Shown piece after piece: positions 18,452-27,856 of a DNA stretch of 64,000 nucleotides (positions are counted from its first letter, which is position 1; each line of letters begins with the position of its first letter). The DNA lies in NCBI GenBank assembly GCA_004297945.1, contig SCRC01000060.1, positions 1-64,000 of the forward strand, read 5' to 3'. The notes below the pieces were generated by a model. It saw nothing but the letters and a program-made list of their open reading frames with translations, was not told where the DNA came from and ran no database searches. The DNA is from Candidimonas sp. GTDB taxonomy: Bacteria > Pseudomonadota > Gammaproteobacteria > Burkholderiales > Burkholderiaceae_B. Made by a program: the position numbers and the translations under genes.

Positions 18452-19684
18452 ATGATATTGCCAAAACTAGTAACTCCGCTTGGGTGGTGGCGTGCAGGCG
18501 CCATGGTATGTATGGCACTCATGTTTCAAACAAGCCCGGCGCTCGCTGCAGATGCAGAAAATGTAGTTATCGGGGTTTTTGTGCCTACTACGGGCGGCTT
18601 TGCGCCTTTGGGCGTAGAGATGAAAAACGGCTACGAATTGGCCGTAAAGGATGCGCCGAACGTAAAAGGCAAACGGGTCAAGCTTGTAGTCGAGGATACT
18701 CAAGGTGCTCCCGCTACGGGTCTGCGAATAGCGCAAAAAATGATTTTGCAGGATCACGCAAAATTATTGATTGGTGGTGCTAGTAGTTCTGTAGTGCTGG
18801 GCATCAACGCACAAGCCAGCCGCTTGAATGTGCCGATTGTTACCACCAATTCGCAGGCCGTCCAAACGACTGGAAAAGAATGCAGCAAATACTTGTTTCG
18901 CACCAATCCGAACGACGCTATGGGTGCGAATGCGAATGCCTTGCTCATGCAGAAAAGGCCTGAGCTGTTAAAGAAGAAATGGTTTGTGGTCTATCACGAT
19001 ATAGTGTGGGGCAAGAGTAATAAAGCCGCATTTTCAAAAATTCCTGGCGTACACATCGTCGGTGAGGCTGGGCGCGCTTTGGGCACGGCTGATTGGGCAA
19101 GCGTCTTTGCTCAAATCCAGTCCAGCGGAGCGAATGCTATTTACCTGGCCTTGGCCGTCGGCAACGATCTACCCAGCTTTATCCGTCAGGCCCGCAGCTT
19201 TGGCCTGACGCAATTCATGTTGGCGCCTCTGGGCATGCCGGACTCCATGCTACAGACGTTAGGGGAAACTGGTGTTGGGATGATCACGGGAGGCTTGTTT
19301 GGCTCATGGATGCTGGAAGACCATAGCGCGGCGATGAAGCGTTTTGTGAATGAATATGGCGCCACTTACGGTGTAGTTCCCGGGGCTCAGGCAATACAGG
19401 CCTATGCCGGTATGCGCCTGACGCTGGCTGCTATGAATAAGGCAACGTCTTTGAATGCCCAAGCCATTATTACGGCCTTAGAGAACACGTCAGTTGACAC
19501 CGTGATTGGTAAATTAGCGATTCGTAAGCAAGATCATCAGGGGATGGTTGGCACCTATTTGTCAGAGTCGGTGAAATTGGATACCCCGAAGTTCGGCTCA
19601 AAGCTAGGTTGGAAGGTCATAGAAACCTTGCCGTGGGATAGTATCAAGGTAGACCTTGCGGATACTGGGTGCAAAGGACTGTAG
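18452..19684 (+). CDS. Liv-type ABC transporter substrate-binding protein
   Basis: 410 residues, periplasmic type-I binding protein (Peripla_BP_6). Signal peptide MILPKLVTPLGWWRAGAMVC with likely cleavage after ALAADA. Mature start VVIGVFVPTTGGFAPLG, then VKLVVEDTQGAPATGLRIAQKMI, both characteristic. ATG 18452 has AGGA 4 nt upstream; the frame is open from 18431 with a TTG. Probably the binding partner of LivHMGF at 11244-14576, although separated by four genes. Ligand not deducible; two Cys in the mature protein may form a disulfide. Confidence 0.88.
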   Translation: MILPKLVTPLGWWRAGAMVCMALMFQTSPALAADAENVVIGVFVPTTGGFAPLGVEMKNGYELAVKDAPNVKGKRVKLVVEDTQGAPATGLRIAQKMILQDHAKLLIGGASSSVVLGINAQASRLNVPIVTTNSQAVQTTGKECSKYLFRTNPNDAMGANANALLMQKRPELLKKKWFVVYHDIVWGKSNKAAFSKIPGVHIVGEAGRALGTADWASVFAQIQSSGANAIYLALAVGNDLPSFIRQARSFGLTQFMLAPLGMPDSMLQTLGETGVGMITGGLFGSWMLEDHSAAMKRFVNEYGATYGVVPGAQAIQAYAGMRLTLAAMNKATSLNAQAIITALENTSVDTVIGKLAIRKQDHQGMVGTYLSESVKLDTPKFGSKLGWKVIETLPWDSIKVDLADTGCKGL

Positions 19685-19723
19685 CCTGGCTAGCTGGTTT
19701 AAATAGGAACGGACGGATTATAT

Positions 19724-20935
19724 ATGCGCATAATGACGAGAAAAGCCCAGTCCATCATGCTTATTATTTTGTGTCAGGTATTGTGCATGACGCTGTGGTT
19801 TTCTGCATCCGCTGCCGTTCCAAATTTAATTGCCACCGGGCAGATTAGCGGCGAGTACGCCTCGCTGCTAACCGGTGCAGTTCAGCTTGGTTTTGTCGTG
19901 GGCACTTTGGCCAGTGGGTTCTTCGGACTAGCGGATAAATTTGATCCTCGTTATGTCTTTGCTGCTTCCGCCATTATGGGCTGTCTGCTTAATGCAGCCA
20001 TCCTACTTATTGGTTTCAGTGCGCCATTAACAATTCCGCTACGATTTTTTACGGGGGTTATTATGGCAGGGATTTATCCCGTGGGCATGAAAATGGCTGC
20101 GGGCTGGGCGCAACGCAATATGGGTTTGATGATTGGCGCGCTCGTGGGCGCCGTCACTCTTGGCTCCGCGTTGCCCCATCTGTTTACCTCGCTTAGCGAG
20201 CTGGATTGGCGTATGGTAATCGGCGTTGCGTCGGCTTGTTCTTTGATAGGGGCGGGTATGGTCCTGTTGGTGGTTTTGGGGCCTGCGCACCAGAAATCCT
20301 CTGCTTTTCGCCCTAGCGACGCGATGGCCATGTTGCGCAAACGGTCAATTCAGTTGGCTAACGGCGGCTATCTTGGGCATATGTGGGAGCTTTACGCCAT
20401 GTGGGCCTGGATTGGTGGATTCCTGACTTGGGGCTTGCAGCAGCAGGGCGTTAAAACGTCGCTAATGAGCCCTGCGCTTATGACCTTTTTTGTAGTTGCC
20501 AGTGGTGCGATCGGTTGCTTGGGAGCAGGTATGCTTGCTGATCGTTTTGGGCGAACCACTATTACTATGGCGGCCATGACAATCAGCGGATTGTGCGCTG
20601 CCTTTATAGGCTTGACCGTGGCGAGCGGGTCTTTTGCAATGATGGCTGTTGCTATCATTTGGGGTATTACTATCGTCGCGGATTCAGCCCAATTTTCTGC
20701 CGCCATTGCAGAGCTGACCGAGCCCGGTCTGGTGGGCACTATGCTGACGATTCAGACTTGCCTAGGATTCCTGCTAACGTTTATTGCCATACAAGCAATG
20801 CCGCTCATGATCGAATGGCTCACATGGCGCTACGCATTTGTATTTTTGGCAATTGGCCCTTTTTTGGGTGTCTTATCCATGTGGCGACTGCGATATCAGC
20901 CCGACTCTCTGCGTCTGGCCAATGGTCGTCGCTAG
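19724..20935 (+). CDS. MFS transporter
   Basis: 403 residues, about 12 hydrophobic segments, major facilitator superfamily. The loop between segments 2 and 3 reads GLADKFDPRYVF, and GMLADRFGRTTITM between segments 8 and 9 is a clean MFS motif A (GxLaDRxGRR-like). CGGA lies 6 nt before ATG 19724; an in-frame ATG at 19733 is possible. Between the Liv binding protein and an enoyl-CoA hydratase, so it may import or export a pathway acid. No specific substrate family recognised. Confidence 0.85.
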   Translation: MRIMTRKAQSIMLIILCQVLCMTLWFSASAAVPNLIATGQISGEYASLLTGAVQLGFVVGTLASGFFGLADKFDPRYVFAASAIMGCLLNAAILLIGFSAPLTIPLRFFTGVIMAGIYPVGMKMAAGWAQRNMGLMIGALVGAVTLGSALPHLFTSLSELDWRMVIGVASACSLIGAGMVLLVVLGPAHQKSSAFRPSDAMAMLRKRSIQLANGGYLGHMWELYAMWAWIGGFLTWGLQQQGVKTSLMSPALMTFFVVASGAIGCLGAGMLADRFGRTTITMAAMTISGLCAAFIGLTVASGSFAMMAVAIIWGITIVADSAQFSAAIAELTEPGLVGTMLTIQTCLGFLLTFIAIQAMPLMIEWLTWRYAFVFLAIGPFLGVLSMWRLRYQPDSLRLANGRR

Positions 20936-20965
20936 CGATTCAATTTTTTGCACGAGAGACCTTAA

Positions 20966-21787
20966 ATGCATTATGAACACCTTATGTACGATATGCGGGA
21001 CGATGGCATTGGCATTGTGACGTTCAATCGTCCCAAACGCGCGAATGCTATGAGTCAGGCCATGTTAAAAGAGCTTGAGAATCTGTGCGTGCAATTAGAG
21101 CGGGATAAAAATCTCAAATGCGTTATTGTTACCGGAGCGGGCGCAGCCTTTAGCGCAGGTTTCGATCTTAAAGACCAGGCCGATGCGATGCCACAAGGAG
21201 TGGCCGACTGGACTCCACTGCTAGAGGCTGATTTCAAGGGCATTATGTCTTTCTGGAATTTGTCGAAACCATCGATCGCCGCGGTCAATGGGCCAGCGCT
21301 GGCAGGCGGGTTCGAATTGATGCTGGGTTGCGATTTGGCCATTGCGTCAGAGTCTGCCATCTTTGGTGAACCTGAATTGAAGTTCGGCGCCGGCATTGTT
21401 GCCATGGTATTGCCTTGGTTTGTCGGGCCTAAGGTCGCTAAGGAAATGATTTACACCGGTGAAGACAGCCTTTCTGCAGCCCGCGCACTGGAGTTGGGTC
21501 TGGTCAATAAGGTTGTACCGGCTGATCAAGTCATGCCTGTGGCCATGGAACTTGCCGGCAGGCTGGTTCAGATGGATCCCATGGTTTTAGGCCGTACTAA
21601 ATTGGCGGTGAATCGGACCTACGAGATCATGGGCATGCAGCACGCGCTACGTGCTGCATTAGACATTGATATCATGATCGAGGGAGAAGGCTCTTCGTTA
21701 AAGCGCGATTTTTTGAAGGTGGTTCGCGAAGACGGGCTGAGCAAGGCACTGGCCTGGCGCGAGGCCCGTTATGGCGCGCATCTTTAA
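20966..21787 (+). CDS. Enoyl-CoA hydratase/isomerase family protein
   Basis: 273 residues. Unlike the 14582 protein it keeps both catalytic glutamates: ALAGGFELMLGCDLAIA (first Glu) and FGEPELKFGAG (second Glu); the oxyanion-hole segment is FSAGFDLKDQAD. Hydration of an enoyl-CoA in a beta-oxidation-like step is the likely role. Its end overlaps the next MFS gene by 17 nt, so translation is coupled. Confidence 0.88.
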   Translation: MHYEHLMYDMRDDGIGIVTFNRPKRANAMSQAMLKELENLCVQLERDKNLKCVIVTGAGAAFSAGFDLKDQADAMPQGVADWTPLLEADFKGIMSFWNLSKPSIAAVNGPALAGGFELMLGCDLAIASESAIFGEPELKFGAGIVAMVLPWFVGPKVAKEMIYTGEDSLSAARALELGLVNKVVPADQVMPVAMELAGRLVQMDPMVLGRTKLAVNRTYEIMGMQHALRAALDIDIMIEGEGSSLKRDFLKVVREDGLSKALAWREARYGAHL

Positions 21788-23048
21788 GCCACGCGGCATC
21801 AAACATAAATCGTCATCTGGTGACGTGCGCTACGGCGCGCTGACGATTCTGATGATCCTGACGTTAAGTCGCGTCGGTGTGGCCTTTCAATTCCAAAGCG
21901 TGACGCCAACGATCGGCTATCTTCGTGAAACACTGTCGTTCAGTTCTACCGGGTATGGGCTATTGCTGGGTATCTACATGGCGCCGGGCGCTCTGATGGC
22001 GGTTGTCAGCCCTATATTGGCGGGTCGCTTAGGCAATGTAACAACGCTGGTTGCCGCTTTGGTACTTATGGGAATTGGCCAGGCTAGTTTGCTACTCGCG
22101 CCGTCGATGGAGTTTGCCTATCTTGCACGCCTGATCGCGGGTACAGGCGGTTGTCTGGTCTATGTGCTGACCATCGATCTGGCCGCGCAGTTATGTGATG
22201 CGGGGCAGATGCCGGGACGGATGGGCATGATAGCGGCCAGTTGGCCGTTTGGAAATGCGCTTTCTCTGGTCGCGCTCGGGCTGTTGGCTAGTTTCAATTT
22301 GCCTGGTGTTGCAGCGCTGATTCCGGCGGTGCTGGCGCTGGCAGCCGCATTGCTGGTCGGTTGGACTCGGGCGGTGTCCGCGGAAGTGCAGCAGCACAGT
22401 GAGCCGCTTTTCAATCGCCAAAATGGTCAAACGCCGATAGCTGCGTTGCCATCAATTGGTACATCGTTGACCGAATGGAAGCAGGCCTTGACAGAGAGCT
22501 TTGCCCCGGGGATAGCATTCGCATTATATAACGTAAGCTTCATTCTCTTTACTAGTTTCACACCAGAATTATTAGGCTCACAAGGCTACTCTGCATTGGC
22601 CGCTTCCAATATAGCCAGCCTACCCATGTGGCTGTTTGTCTTCTCAGTGCCCATCGGCGGCTTTCTGGCGGGCCGATGGCCTAAAAACGGAAAATGGCTG
22701 GTTGCGTTGGGGTGCTTGGGGGGGGCTGCGTGTATCGTGTGCTCTCAGCTCTTTGAAGACAAGGCTGTCTGGTACGTGCTGGCCGGCATTCTTGGTGGTT
22801 TGCCTACAGGCCCGATGCTCGTTCGTGCTGGCAAAACCATCCATAGTCTCTTTTACTCAACCCTGTTCTTTATATTTTTTGTCACGCTATTGATTTCCCC
22901 TCCCATCGCGGGTGCTGTGATTGAGGCTACCGGTGAAATTCGCAGTTTGATTGTAGTTTGCGTGGCGTTGCTTGTTGTTGCATTTCTCTGTTTTATTCGA
23001 TCCCTAAATCAAGGAGACACTTCCCATGTTCAAAGCACTTATGCTTAA
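21771..23048 (+). CDS. MFS transporter
   Basis: 425 residues with about 12 membrane segments. The N-terminal half has the CynX/NimT-like pattern RVGVAFQFQSVTPTIGYLRETLSFSSTGYGLLLG and YMAPGALMAVVSPILAGRLG. A hydrophilic middle loop lies at about 200-230. ATG 21771 has GAGG upstream and lies within the hydratase gene. The 3-prime end overlaps the acuI-like gene by 23 nt. Different MFS subfamily from the 19724 protein, so not a recent duplicate; substrate unknown. Confidence 0.83.
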   Translation: MARIFKPRGIKHKSSSGDVRYGALTILMILTLSRVGVAFQFQSVTPTIGYLRETLSFSSTGYGLLLGIYMAPGALMAVVSPILAGRLGNVTTLVAALVLMGIGQASLLLAPSMEFAYLARLIAGTGGCLVYVLTIDLAAQLCDAGQMPGRMGMIAASWPFGNALSLVALGLLASFNLPGVAALIPAVLALAAALLVGWTRAVSAEVQQHSEPLFNRQNGQTPIAALPSIGTSLTEWKQALTESFAPGIAFALYNVSFILFTSFTPELLGSQGYSALAASNIASLPMWLFVFSVPIGGFLAGRWPKNGKWLVALGCLGGAACIVCSQLFEDKAVWYVLAGILGGLPTGPMLVRAGKTIHSLFYSTLFFIFFVTLLISPPIAGAVIEATGEIRSLIVVCVALLVVAFLCFIRSLNQGDTSHVQSTYA

Positions 23049-24006
23049 TGAGTCGACCTCTGGCCCTATAGCGCAAATTACGCAGGTACAAGAGGCCATG
23101 CTCCCTGAAGGCGACGTGCTGGTAGCGGTGAGCCATTCCAGCCTTAATTACAAAGACGGGTTGGCTATTGTCGGTAAATCCCGGGTGGTAAAAAGTTATC
23201 CGATGATTCCTGGCGTTGATTTTGTGGGGCACGTCATTGAGTCGTCCCATGTTAATTTCCCAGTTGGCGCTGTCGTGGTACACAATGGCTGGGGCTTGGG
23301 TGAGACGCGTTGGGGCGGATACGCTGAAAAGGCTAGGGTCAACGGGAGTTGGCTAGTGAAACTTCCAAAGGCATTCACACCCATGCAGGCCATGGCCATC
23401 GGCACGGCCGGCTACACGGCGATGCTTTGCGTGCTGCGGCTGGAAGATGCAGGTGTGCAACCTAGTGATGGCCCTATTTTGGTTACTGGTGCATCGGGTG
23501 GTGTGGGTAGCATCGCCATATCATTATTAGCCAAGCTCGGCTATGAGGTCGTTGCCTTGACTGGTCGCGTGGCTGAAAGTGATTACCTTACGGCATTGGG
23601 TGCCGCTCGTATCATTGATCGATCTACCTATAACTCAGCTGGTAAGCCTTTGGCCAAAGAAACCTGGGCGGGCGCCGTTGACAGTGCCGGAGGCACCATT
23701 CTGGCCAACGTACTCGCGGCATGCCAGTATGGTGCTTGTGTAGCCGCGTGCGGTCTGGCGGGGGGTATGGACTTACCCACTACAGTCGCTCCATTCATTT
23801 TGCGCGGAGTAACACTGGCGGGCGTCGACAGCGTCTATGCACCGATTGCTCAGCGCGAACGTGCATGGATGCGTATGGCTACTGATTTGCCGGTCGAAAA
23901 ACTAGAGCAGGTCAGTAGCACGATAGCCCTAGAAGAGGTCATTGCTACAGCGCCCAAAATTTTAGCTGGCCAAGTCAGAGGCCGGATTGTGGTCAAGGTG
24001 GTGTAG
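23026..24006 (+). CDS. Medium-chain reductase, acrylyl-CoA reductase (AcuI/YhdH) family
   Basis: 326 residues, zinc-free MDR. The family signature is strong: SSLNYKDGLAIVGKSRVVKSYPMIPGVDFVG, VVHNGWGLGETRWGGYAEKAR, GTAGYTAMLCV, and the nucleotide-binding ILVTGASGGVGSIA. AcuI/YhdH members reduce acryloyl-CoA to propionyl-CoA with NADPH. Here the enzyme could reduce an alpha,beta-unsaturated CoA ester formed by the pathway. Translationally coupled to the upstream MFS gene. Confidence 0.87.
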   Translation: MFKALMLNESTSGPIAQITQVQEAMLPEGDVLVAVSHSSLNYKDGLAIVGKSRVVKSYPMIPGVDFVGHVIESSHVNFPVGAVVVHNGWGLGETRWGGYAEKARVNGSWLVKLPKAFTPMQAMAIGTAGYTAMLCVLRLEDAGVQPSDGPILVTGASGGVGSIAISLLAKLGYEVVALTGRVAESDYLTALGAARIIDRSTYNSAGKPLAKETWAGAVDSAGGTILANVLAACQYGACVAACGLAGGMDLPTTVAPFILRGVTLAGVDSVYAPIAQRERAWMRMATDLPVEKLEQVSSTIALEEVIATAPKILAGQVRGRIVVKVV

Positions 24007-24030
24007 TACATACGCTTCCAGGAGATAATG

Positions 24031-25011
24031 ATGAAAGCTTTGATATGCCAGCAATTTGGTCCCATTAACGCGTTGCGGTTAGAGAACATTCCTGCGCCTG
24101 TCCTGACGAGTAGTCAGGTTCGTATTGAGGTCAAAGCAGCATCCATTAACTTTCCTGATGCCTTGATCGTACAAGGCCTGTATCAAGTCAGGCCTACATT
24201 ACCTTTCTCTCCGGGCGCCGAGTTGGCCGGGACGATTACTGAGCTCGGCTCTGATGTAACAGGCTGGAAAATCGGTGATCGCGTTATGACATGTACCGAT
24301 TATGGTGCGTTTGCCGAGCAGTGCGTGGTCACCGCTGACCTTTTGGTGGCGCTGCCTTCGAGTATGACTTTCACACAAGGGGCAGCTTTTGTATTGACCT
24401 ACGGCACCTCATTACACGCGCTGAAAGACAGGGCCAGGTTAAAGGCGGGTGAAACGGTGCTGATTCTTGGCGCTGCTGGCGGAGTAGGGTTGGCGGCTAT
24501 TGAAATAGCTAAAAAATTGGGAGCGCGTGTCATCGCAGCGGCTTCGAGTCAAGAGAAAATTGATCTTTGTCGCCGCGTGGGTGCCAATGACGTGATCAAT
24601 TATTCAAGAGAGGACTTTAAGGACCGTGTCAAAACATTGAGCAACAACCAAGGAGTTGACGTCGTTTGCGATCCGGTTGGTGGAGAGGGTAGCGAAACGG
24701 CACTGCGTTGCCTTGCTTGGCGTGGACGATTTTTAGTGGTGGGTTTTGCCTCTGGAGTCATTCCTAAAATCCCGCTTAATTTAACCTTGTTAAAAGAACG
24801 GCAAATTCTGGGAGTGTATTGGGGTGATGCGATAAAGCGGGATCCCATGAGTCACAAAGCCAATATGCAACTTTTAACGACGTGGTTTGAGCAGGGGCAT
24901 ATCCGGCCGGTTGTAAGTGAACAAATTAGATTAGATCAAGCCGCAGAGGCGATTGAACGCATTGCTAGTCGGAAGGTGATGGGCAAAATCGTCGTGAATT
25001 TTGATGTGTAG
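24031..25011 (+). CDS. NADPH:quinone oxidoreductase-like medium-chain reductase
   Basis: 326 residues, MDR of the quinone oxidoreductase type: SINFPDALIVQGLYQVRPTLPFSPGAELAGTI, cofactor loop ETVLILGAAGGVGLAAIEIAKKLGARVI, C-terminal RLDQAAEAIERIASRKVMGKIVV. Two adjacent ATGs exist (24028, 24031); AGGAG is 3 nt from the first and 6 nt from the second, which favours 24031. It follows the AcuI-like gene by 21 nt, and the two are homologous but clearly different subfamilies. Probably a second enoyl-type or quinone reduction step; last gene of the island. It stops with TAG, and the frame then stays open for another 66 codons. Confidence 0.85.
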   Translation: MKALICQQFGPINALRLENIPAPVLTSSQVRIEVKAASINFPDALIVQGLYQVRPTLPFSPGAELAGTITELGSDVTGWKIGDRVMTCTDYGAFAEQCVVTADLLVALPSSMTFTQGAAFVLTYGTSLHALKDRARLKAGETVLILGAAGGVGLAAIEIAKKLGARVIAAASSQEKIDLCRRVGANDVINYSREDFKDRVKTLSNNQGVDVVCDPVGGEGSETALRCLAWRGRFLVVGFASGVIPKIPLNLTLLKERQILGVYWGDAIKRDPMSHKANMQLLTTWFEQGHIRPVVSEQIRLDQAAEAIERIASRKVMGKIVVNFDV

Positions 25012-25212
25012 CCACACGCGACGCAATTCAATGTTTCGATCAGAAATCTTATCTGGTATTCACAGATCAATGGAGCCGACTATTGCATTTTCTGGCAATC
25101 GAAAGGTTTAAAGAAGCAGGTCAACGATACGGAAAACCTAGACGGGTTGGCCGTTCAACATGAGTTGCAAATTTTTGCGGACGATCCCGCGCGAGTATTG
25201 ATGCAAAAATAA
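25012..25212 (+). other. Open frame continuing after the reductase stop codon; possible gene remnant
   Basis: Directly after the TAG at 25009-25011, the same frame reads on for 66 sense codons to TAA at 25210. The predicted segment contains NLIWYSQINGADYCIFWQ and LAVQHELQIFADDPARV, which looks protein-like. There is no start codon with a ribosome site. I do not recognise a family. It could be a remnant, a read-through extension, or chance. The rest of the 25012-25544 gap holds the hairpin at 25222 and a palindrome TTAAATATTTAA at 25401-25412. Confidence 0.25.
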
Positions 25213-25221
25213 ATGAAACAG

Positions 25222-25245
25222 GCTAAGTGAAGGCGATCACTTAGC
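25222..25245 (+). terminator. Hairpin at end of the catabolic island
   Basis: Perfect 9-bp stem GCTAAGTGA / TCACTTAGC with a 6-nt loop. The outer bases CAGG and CCTG can extend it with a bulge. It is the only strong hairpin between the island and the biotin operon, but no U-run follows, so intrinsic termination is uncertain. Confidence 0.4.
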
Positions 25246-25544
25246 TTGCCTGAGGCACATCGTCCTTGTGCCAACTACTCGCGAGCGGTGCCGTAGAAAG
25301 GTTCTGTCGTGTTCCATACACAAAACAAAGGACACACCCAAGCCGTCTCAATCAAATACAATTTTGTCGACCCCGCAAGATAGCCGCAAGTTAGCCCATG
25401 TTAAATATTTAAAGTCGGATTTCGTCAAACTAACCGCTAAAAGGCCCTTTTCTCCCTTTCCTTCTTATTAATCTCGGGATTGCATAGCCCAATCGTTAAC
25501 CCCTACCATATCGTCATCCAACACGAATGATAAGGGAAATAGAC

Positions 25545-26561
25545 GTGATCGCACCTCAAACGAATTCTCCCGGCCAGCCTGATTCGCCGCAACGCTGGAG
25601 CGTCAAGGACATTCTGGCTTTGTACGACTTGCCCCTGCTCGACTTGCTGTACCGCGCGCAAACCGTGCATCGCACTCATCACGAAGCCAACGCCGTTCAG
25701 CTATCGAGCCTGTTGTCGATCAAAACGGGAGGCTGCCCGGAAGACTGTTCTTATTGCCCACAATCGTCACGCTACGACACAGGGGTGGAAAAAGAGGCGC
25801 TGATGCCGTTGGATGACGTGATCGAGGCCGCGCGGCAAGCCAAGGCAAAAGGCGCACAGCGCTTTTGCATGGGTGCCGCATGGCGTTCGCCCACGGCGCG
25901 TCAAATCGATACCGTCGCTGAAATGGTCAGTGCGGTAAAAGAGCTGGGTCTGGAGACCTGCGTCACGCTGGGCATGCTTAAAGAAGGCCACGCAGAGCAG
26001 TTGAAAGACGCTGGCCTGGACTACTACAACCATAATCTGGATACCTCGCCGGAATTTTACGAGGAAATCATTTCCACGCGCACCTATCAAGACCGGCTCG
26101 ATACGCTCGATCGTGTGCGCGCGGCGGGCGTGCATGTTTGCTGCGGTGGCATTATCGGCCTGGGCGAATCGCGTGCGGTGCGTGCAGGGCTGATCGCGCA
26201 GTTGGCCAATTTGGCGCCTTATCCGGAATCCGTACCCATCAATCATTTGGTCAAGGTCAAAGGCACGCCGTTGTATGACACGCCCGATCTGGATCCCTTC
26301 GAGTTCGTTCGAACCATCGCCGTTGCCCGCATCACCATGCCTAAAACGGTCGTGCGTTTGTCGGCGGGCCGTGAAACCATGAGCGAGTCTACCCAGGCCC
26401 TGTGTTTTATGGCCGGTGCGGGGTCGATTTTCTACGGCGAAAAGCTGCTGACAACCGGCAACCCTGAATCGCTGGAAGATCAATCCCTGTTTGCGCGTCT
26501 GGGTCTGCATGCTGCGACGCAGACTACAACGGGCAACGTGGCCATGCACGCGACTCTATGA
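25545..26561 (+). CDS. bioB: Biotin synthase
   Basis: 338 residues from GTG 25545. Radical-SAM enzyme inserting sulfur into dethiobiotin. The radical-SAM cluster motif [16 protein letters not shown] is intact, along with [34 protein letters not shown] and ATTGN...[15 protein letters not shown] C-terminal segments holding the [2Fe-2S] ligands. AAGGGA lies 7 nt before GTG 25545. An upstream in-frame ATG at 25527 would add six residues but has no ribosome site. First gene of bioB-P450-bioFAD-nadB. Confidence 0.96.
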   Translation: MIAPQTNSPGQPDSPQRWSVKDILALYDLPLLDLLYRAQTVHRTHHEANAVQLSSLLSIKTGGCPEDCSYCPQSSRYDTGVEKEALMPLDDVIEAARQAKAKGAQRFCMGAAWRSPTARQIDTVAEMVSAVKELGLETCVTLGMLKEGHAEQLKDAGLDYYNHNLDTSPEFYEEIISTRTYQDRLDTLDRVRAAGVHVCCGGIIGLGESRAVRAGLIAQLANLAPYPESVPINHLVKVKGTPLYDTPDLDPFEFVRTIAVARITMPKTVVRLSAGRETMSESTQALCFMAGAGSIFYGEKLLTTGNPESLEDQSLFARLGLHAATQTTTGNVAMHATL

Positions 26562-26596
26562 AGTCATCGTTCGTTGTTATCATTAAAAATTGATCG

Positions 26597-27856
26597 ATGA
26601 TAAATAGTGCGTTTTTAAATAACCCTTACCCGGCTTATCAGGCATTGCGTGCGGCTGGGGCGCTGCACTGGAGCGAAGAGTTTTGCGGTGGGGCATGGCT
26701 GCTGACTCGATACGCGGATGTGGCCAACGTATTGCGTGACCCACGTTTTTCGGTGCGTCGTGCAGGTGGGTGGGCCAATAGCAGCGGGCCCGACGCTCTC
26801 ACCGAATTGCGCGAGTTCAAACGGATTTTCTCGCGTTCCTTGCTGTTCGTCGATGCCCCCCAACACACCCGCTTGCGTCAGATTATGAATGCCGGCTTCA
26901 AACCCGCCGCGTTGCAGTCGCTGGCGCCACGGATTGAACGCATCGTTGATCGTCTGCTGGATAATGTGGTGGCGTCAGCCGACTGCGCGCCGGCCACGTT
27001 TGATTTCATGCAAGATTTCGCGCGGCCATTGCCGGCACTCGTAATAGCAGAGATGCTAGGTATAGATAGCGGAGATCGTGCGCAGTTTGTTGCCTGGTCG
27101 GATGACATTGCCGACTTCATCGGCAGCCCGACGCCGACTATGGAAATCGCCCGCCGCGCACAAACTGGTCTTGGCGCCATGGCCGATTTTTTTCGTGCGC
27201 TATTGCCGCAGCGGCGTCGGCAGCCTGGCGACGATCTGCTTAGCCAATTGATACGGGCGGAGGCCCACGGCGGCATTATTACCACGAAGGAATTGCTGGC
27301 TCAGTGCTGCACTTTGCTGTTCGCCGGCCACGAGACCACACGCAACCTGCTCGGCAACGGTATGCTGGCCTTGTTACAGCATCCGTCGCAGTGGCGCGCG
27401 TTGCAGCAAGATCCCGCGTTGATGCCTTTGGCTTTAAGGGAATTGCTGCGCTTCGATAGCCCCGTGCAGTACAGTGGCCGTCGCCTCAAAGTAGATGTGG
27501 AATTGCATGGGCAACTGATGAAGAAAGGCGCTCTTGTGATTCCACTGATTGGCGCGGCCAATCGTGATCCGGAAAAATTCAGCGCGCCAGATGAGCTTGA
27601 TATTCGTCGCAACGAAGGATCCCATTTGTCGTTTGGTCATGGCCCCCACGTCTGCATTGGAGCGACGCTCACGTATCTGGAAGCGGAGATTGCGTTGCGC
27701 AGCGTTATGCGGCGCCTGCCCGAATTGCAATTGACGGACGCGCCCCGCTCATGGGGGCATAACGCCGTATATCGCAGCCTTGACGCATTGCCGCTGCGCT
27801 TTAGCCCCGTGCCAACAGGCCAAGCTGTGCCACTAATGAGTATGTTGCGTGGGTAA
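26597..27856 (+). CDS. Cytochrome P450 in the biotin operon (BioI-like role proposed)
   Basis: 419 residues, soluble class-I bacterial P450. I-helix oxygen-binding motif FAGHETT, K-helix ExxR (ALRELLRF), haem loop FGHGPHVCIGATL with Cys353 as the haem ligand. It lies 35 bp after bioB and overlaps bioF by 8 nt, so it is in the biotin operon. In Bacillus the P450 BioI cleaves fatty-acyl-ACP to pimeloyl-ACP, the BioF acyl donor; by position this protein could do the same in place of BioC/BioH (inference). The P450 family number cannot be given. No redox partner (ferredoxin or flavodoxin) gene is nearby. Confidence 0.88.
   Translation: MINSAFLNNPYPAYQALRAAGALHWSEEFCGGAWLLTRYADVANVLRDPRFSVRRAGGWANSSGPDALTELREFKRIFSRSLLFVDAPQHTRLRQIMNAGFKPAALQSLAPRIERIVDRLLDNVVASADCAPATFDFMQDFARPLPALVIAEMLGIDSGDRAQFVAWSDDIADFIGSPTPTMEIARRAQTGLGAMADFFRALLPQRRRQPGDDLLSQLIRAEAHGGIITTKELLAQCCTLLFAGHETTRNLLGNGMLALLQHPSQWRALQQDPALMPLALRELLRFDSPVQYSGRRLKVDVELHGQLMKKGALVIPLIGAANRDPEKFSAPDELDIRRNEGSHLSFGHGPHVCIGATLTYLEAEIALRSVMRRLPELQLTDAPRSWGHNAVYRSLDALPLRFSPVPTGQAVPLMSMLRG

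Noticed and set aside
25401..25412. Palindrome TTAAATATTTAA as a BirA or BioR operator for bioB
   Set aside because: Matches neither the BirA (TTGTAAACC type) nor the BioR (TTATCTATAA type) consensus; AT-rich 12-mers like this arise by chance.
25767..26549. 260-codon open frame antisense to bioB
   Set aside because: Exact mirror of a strongly conserved gene in GC-rich codons; no ribosome site and no recognisable domain.
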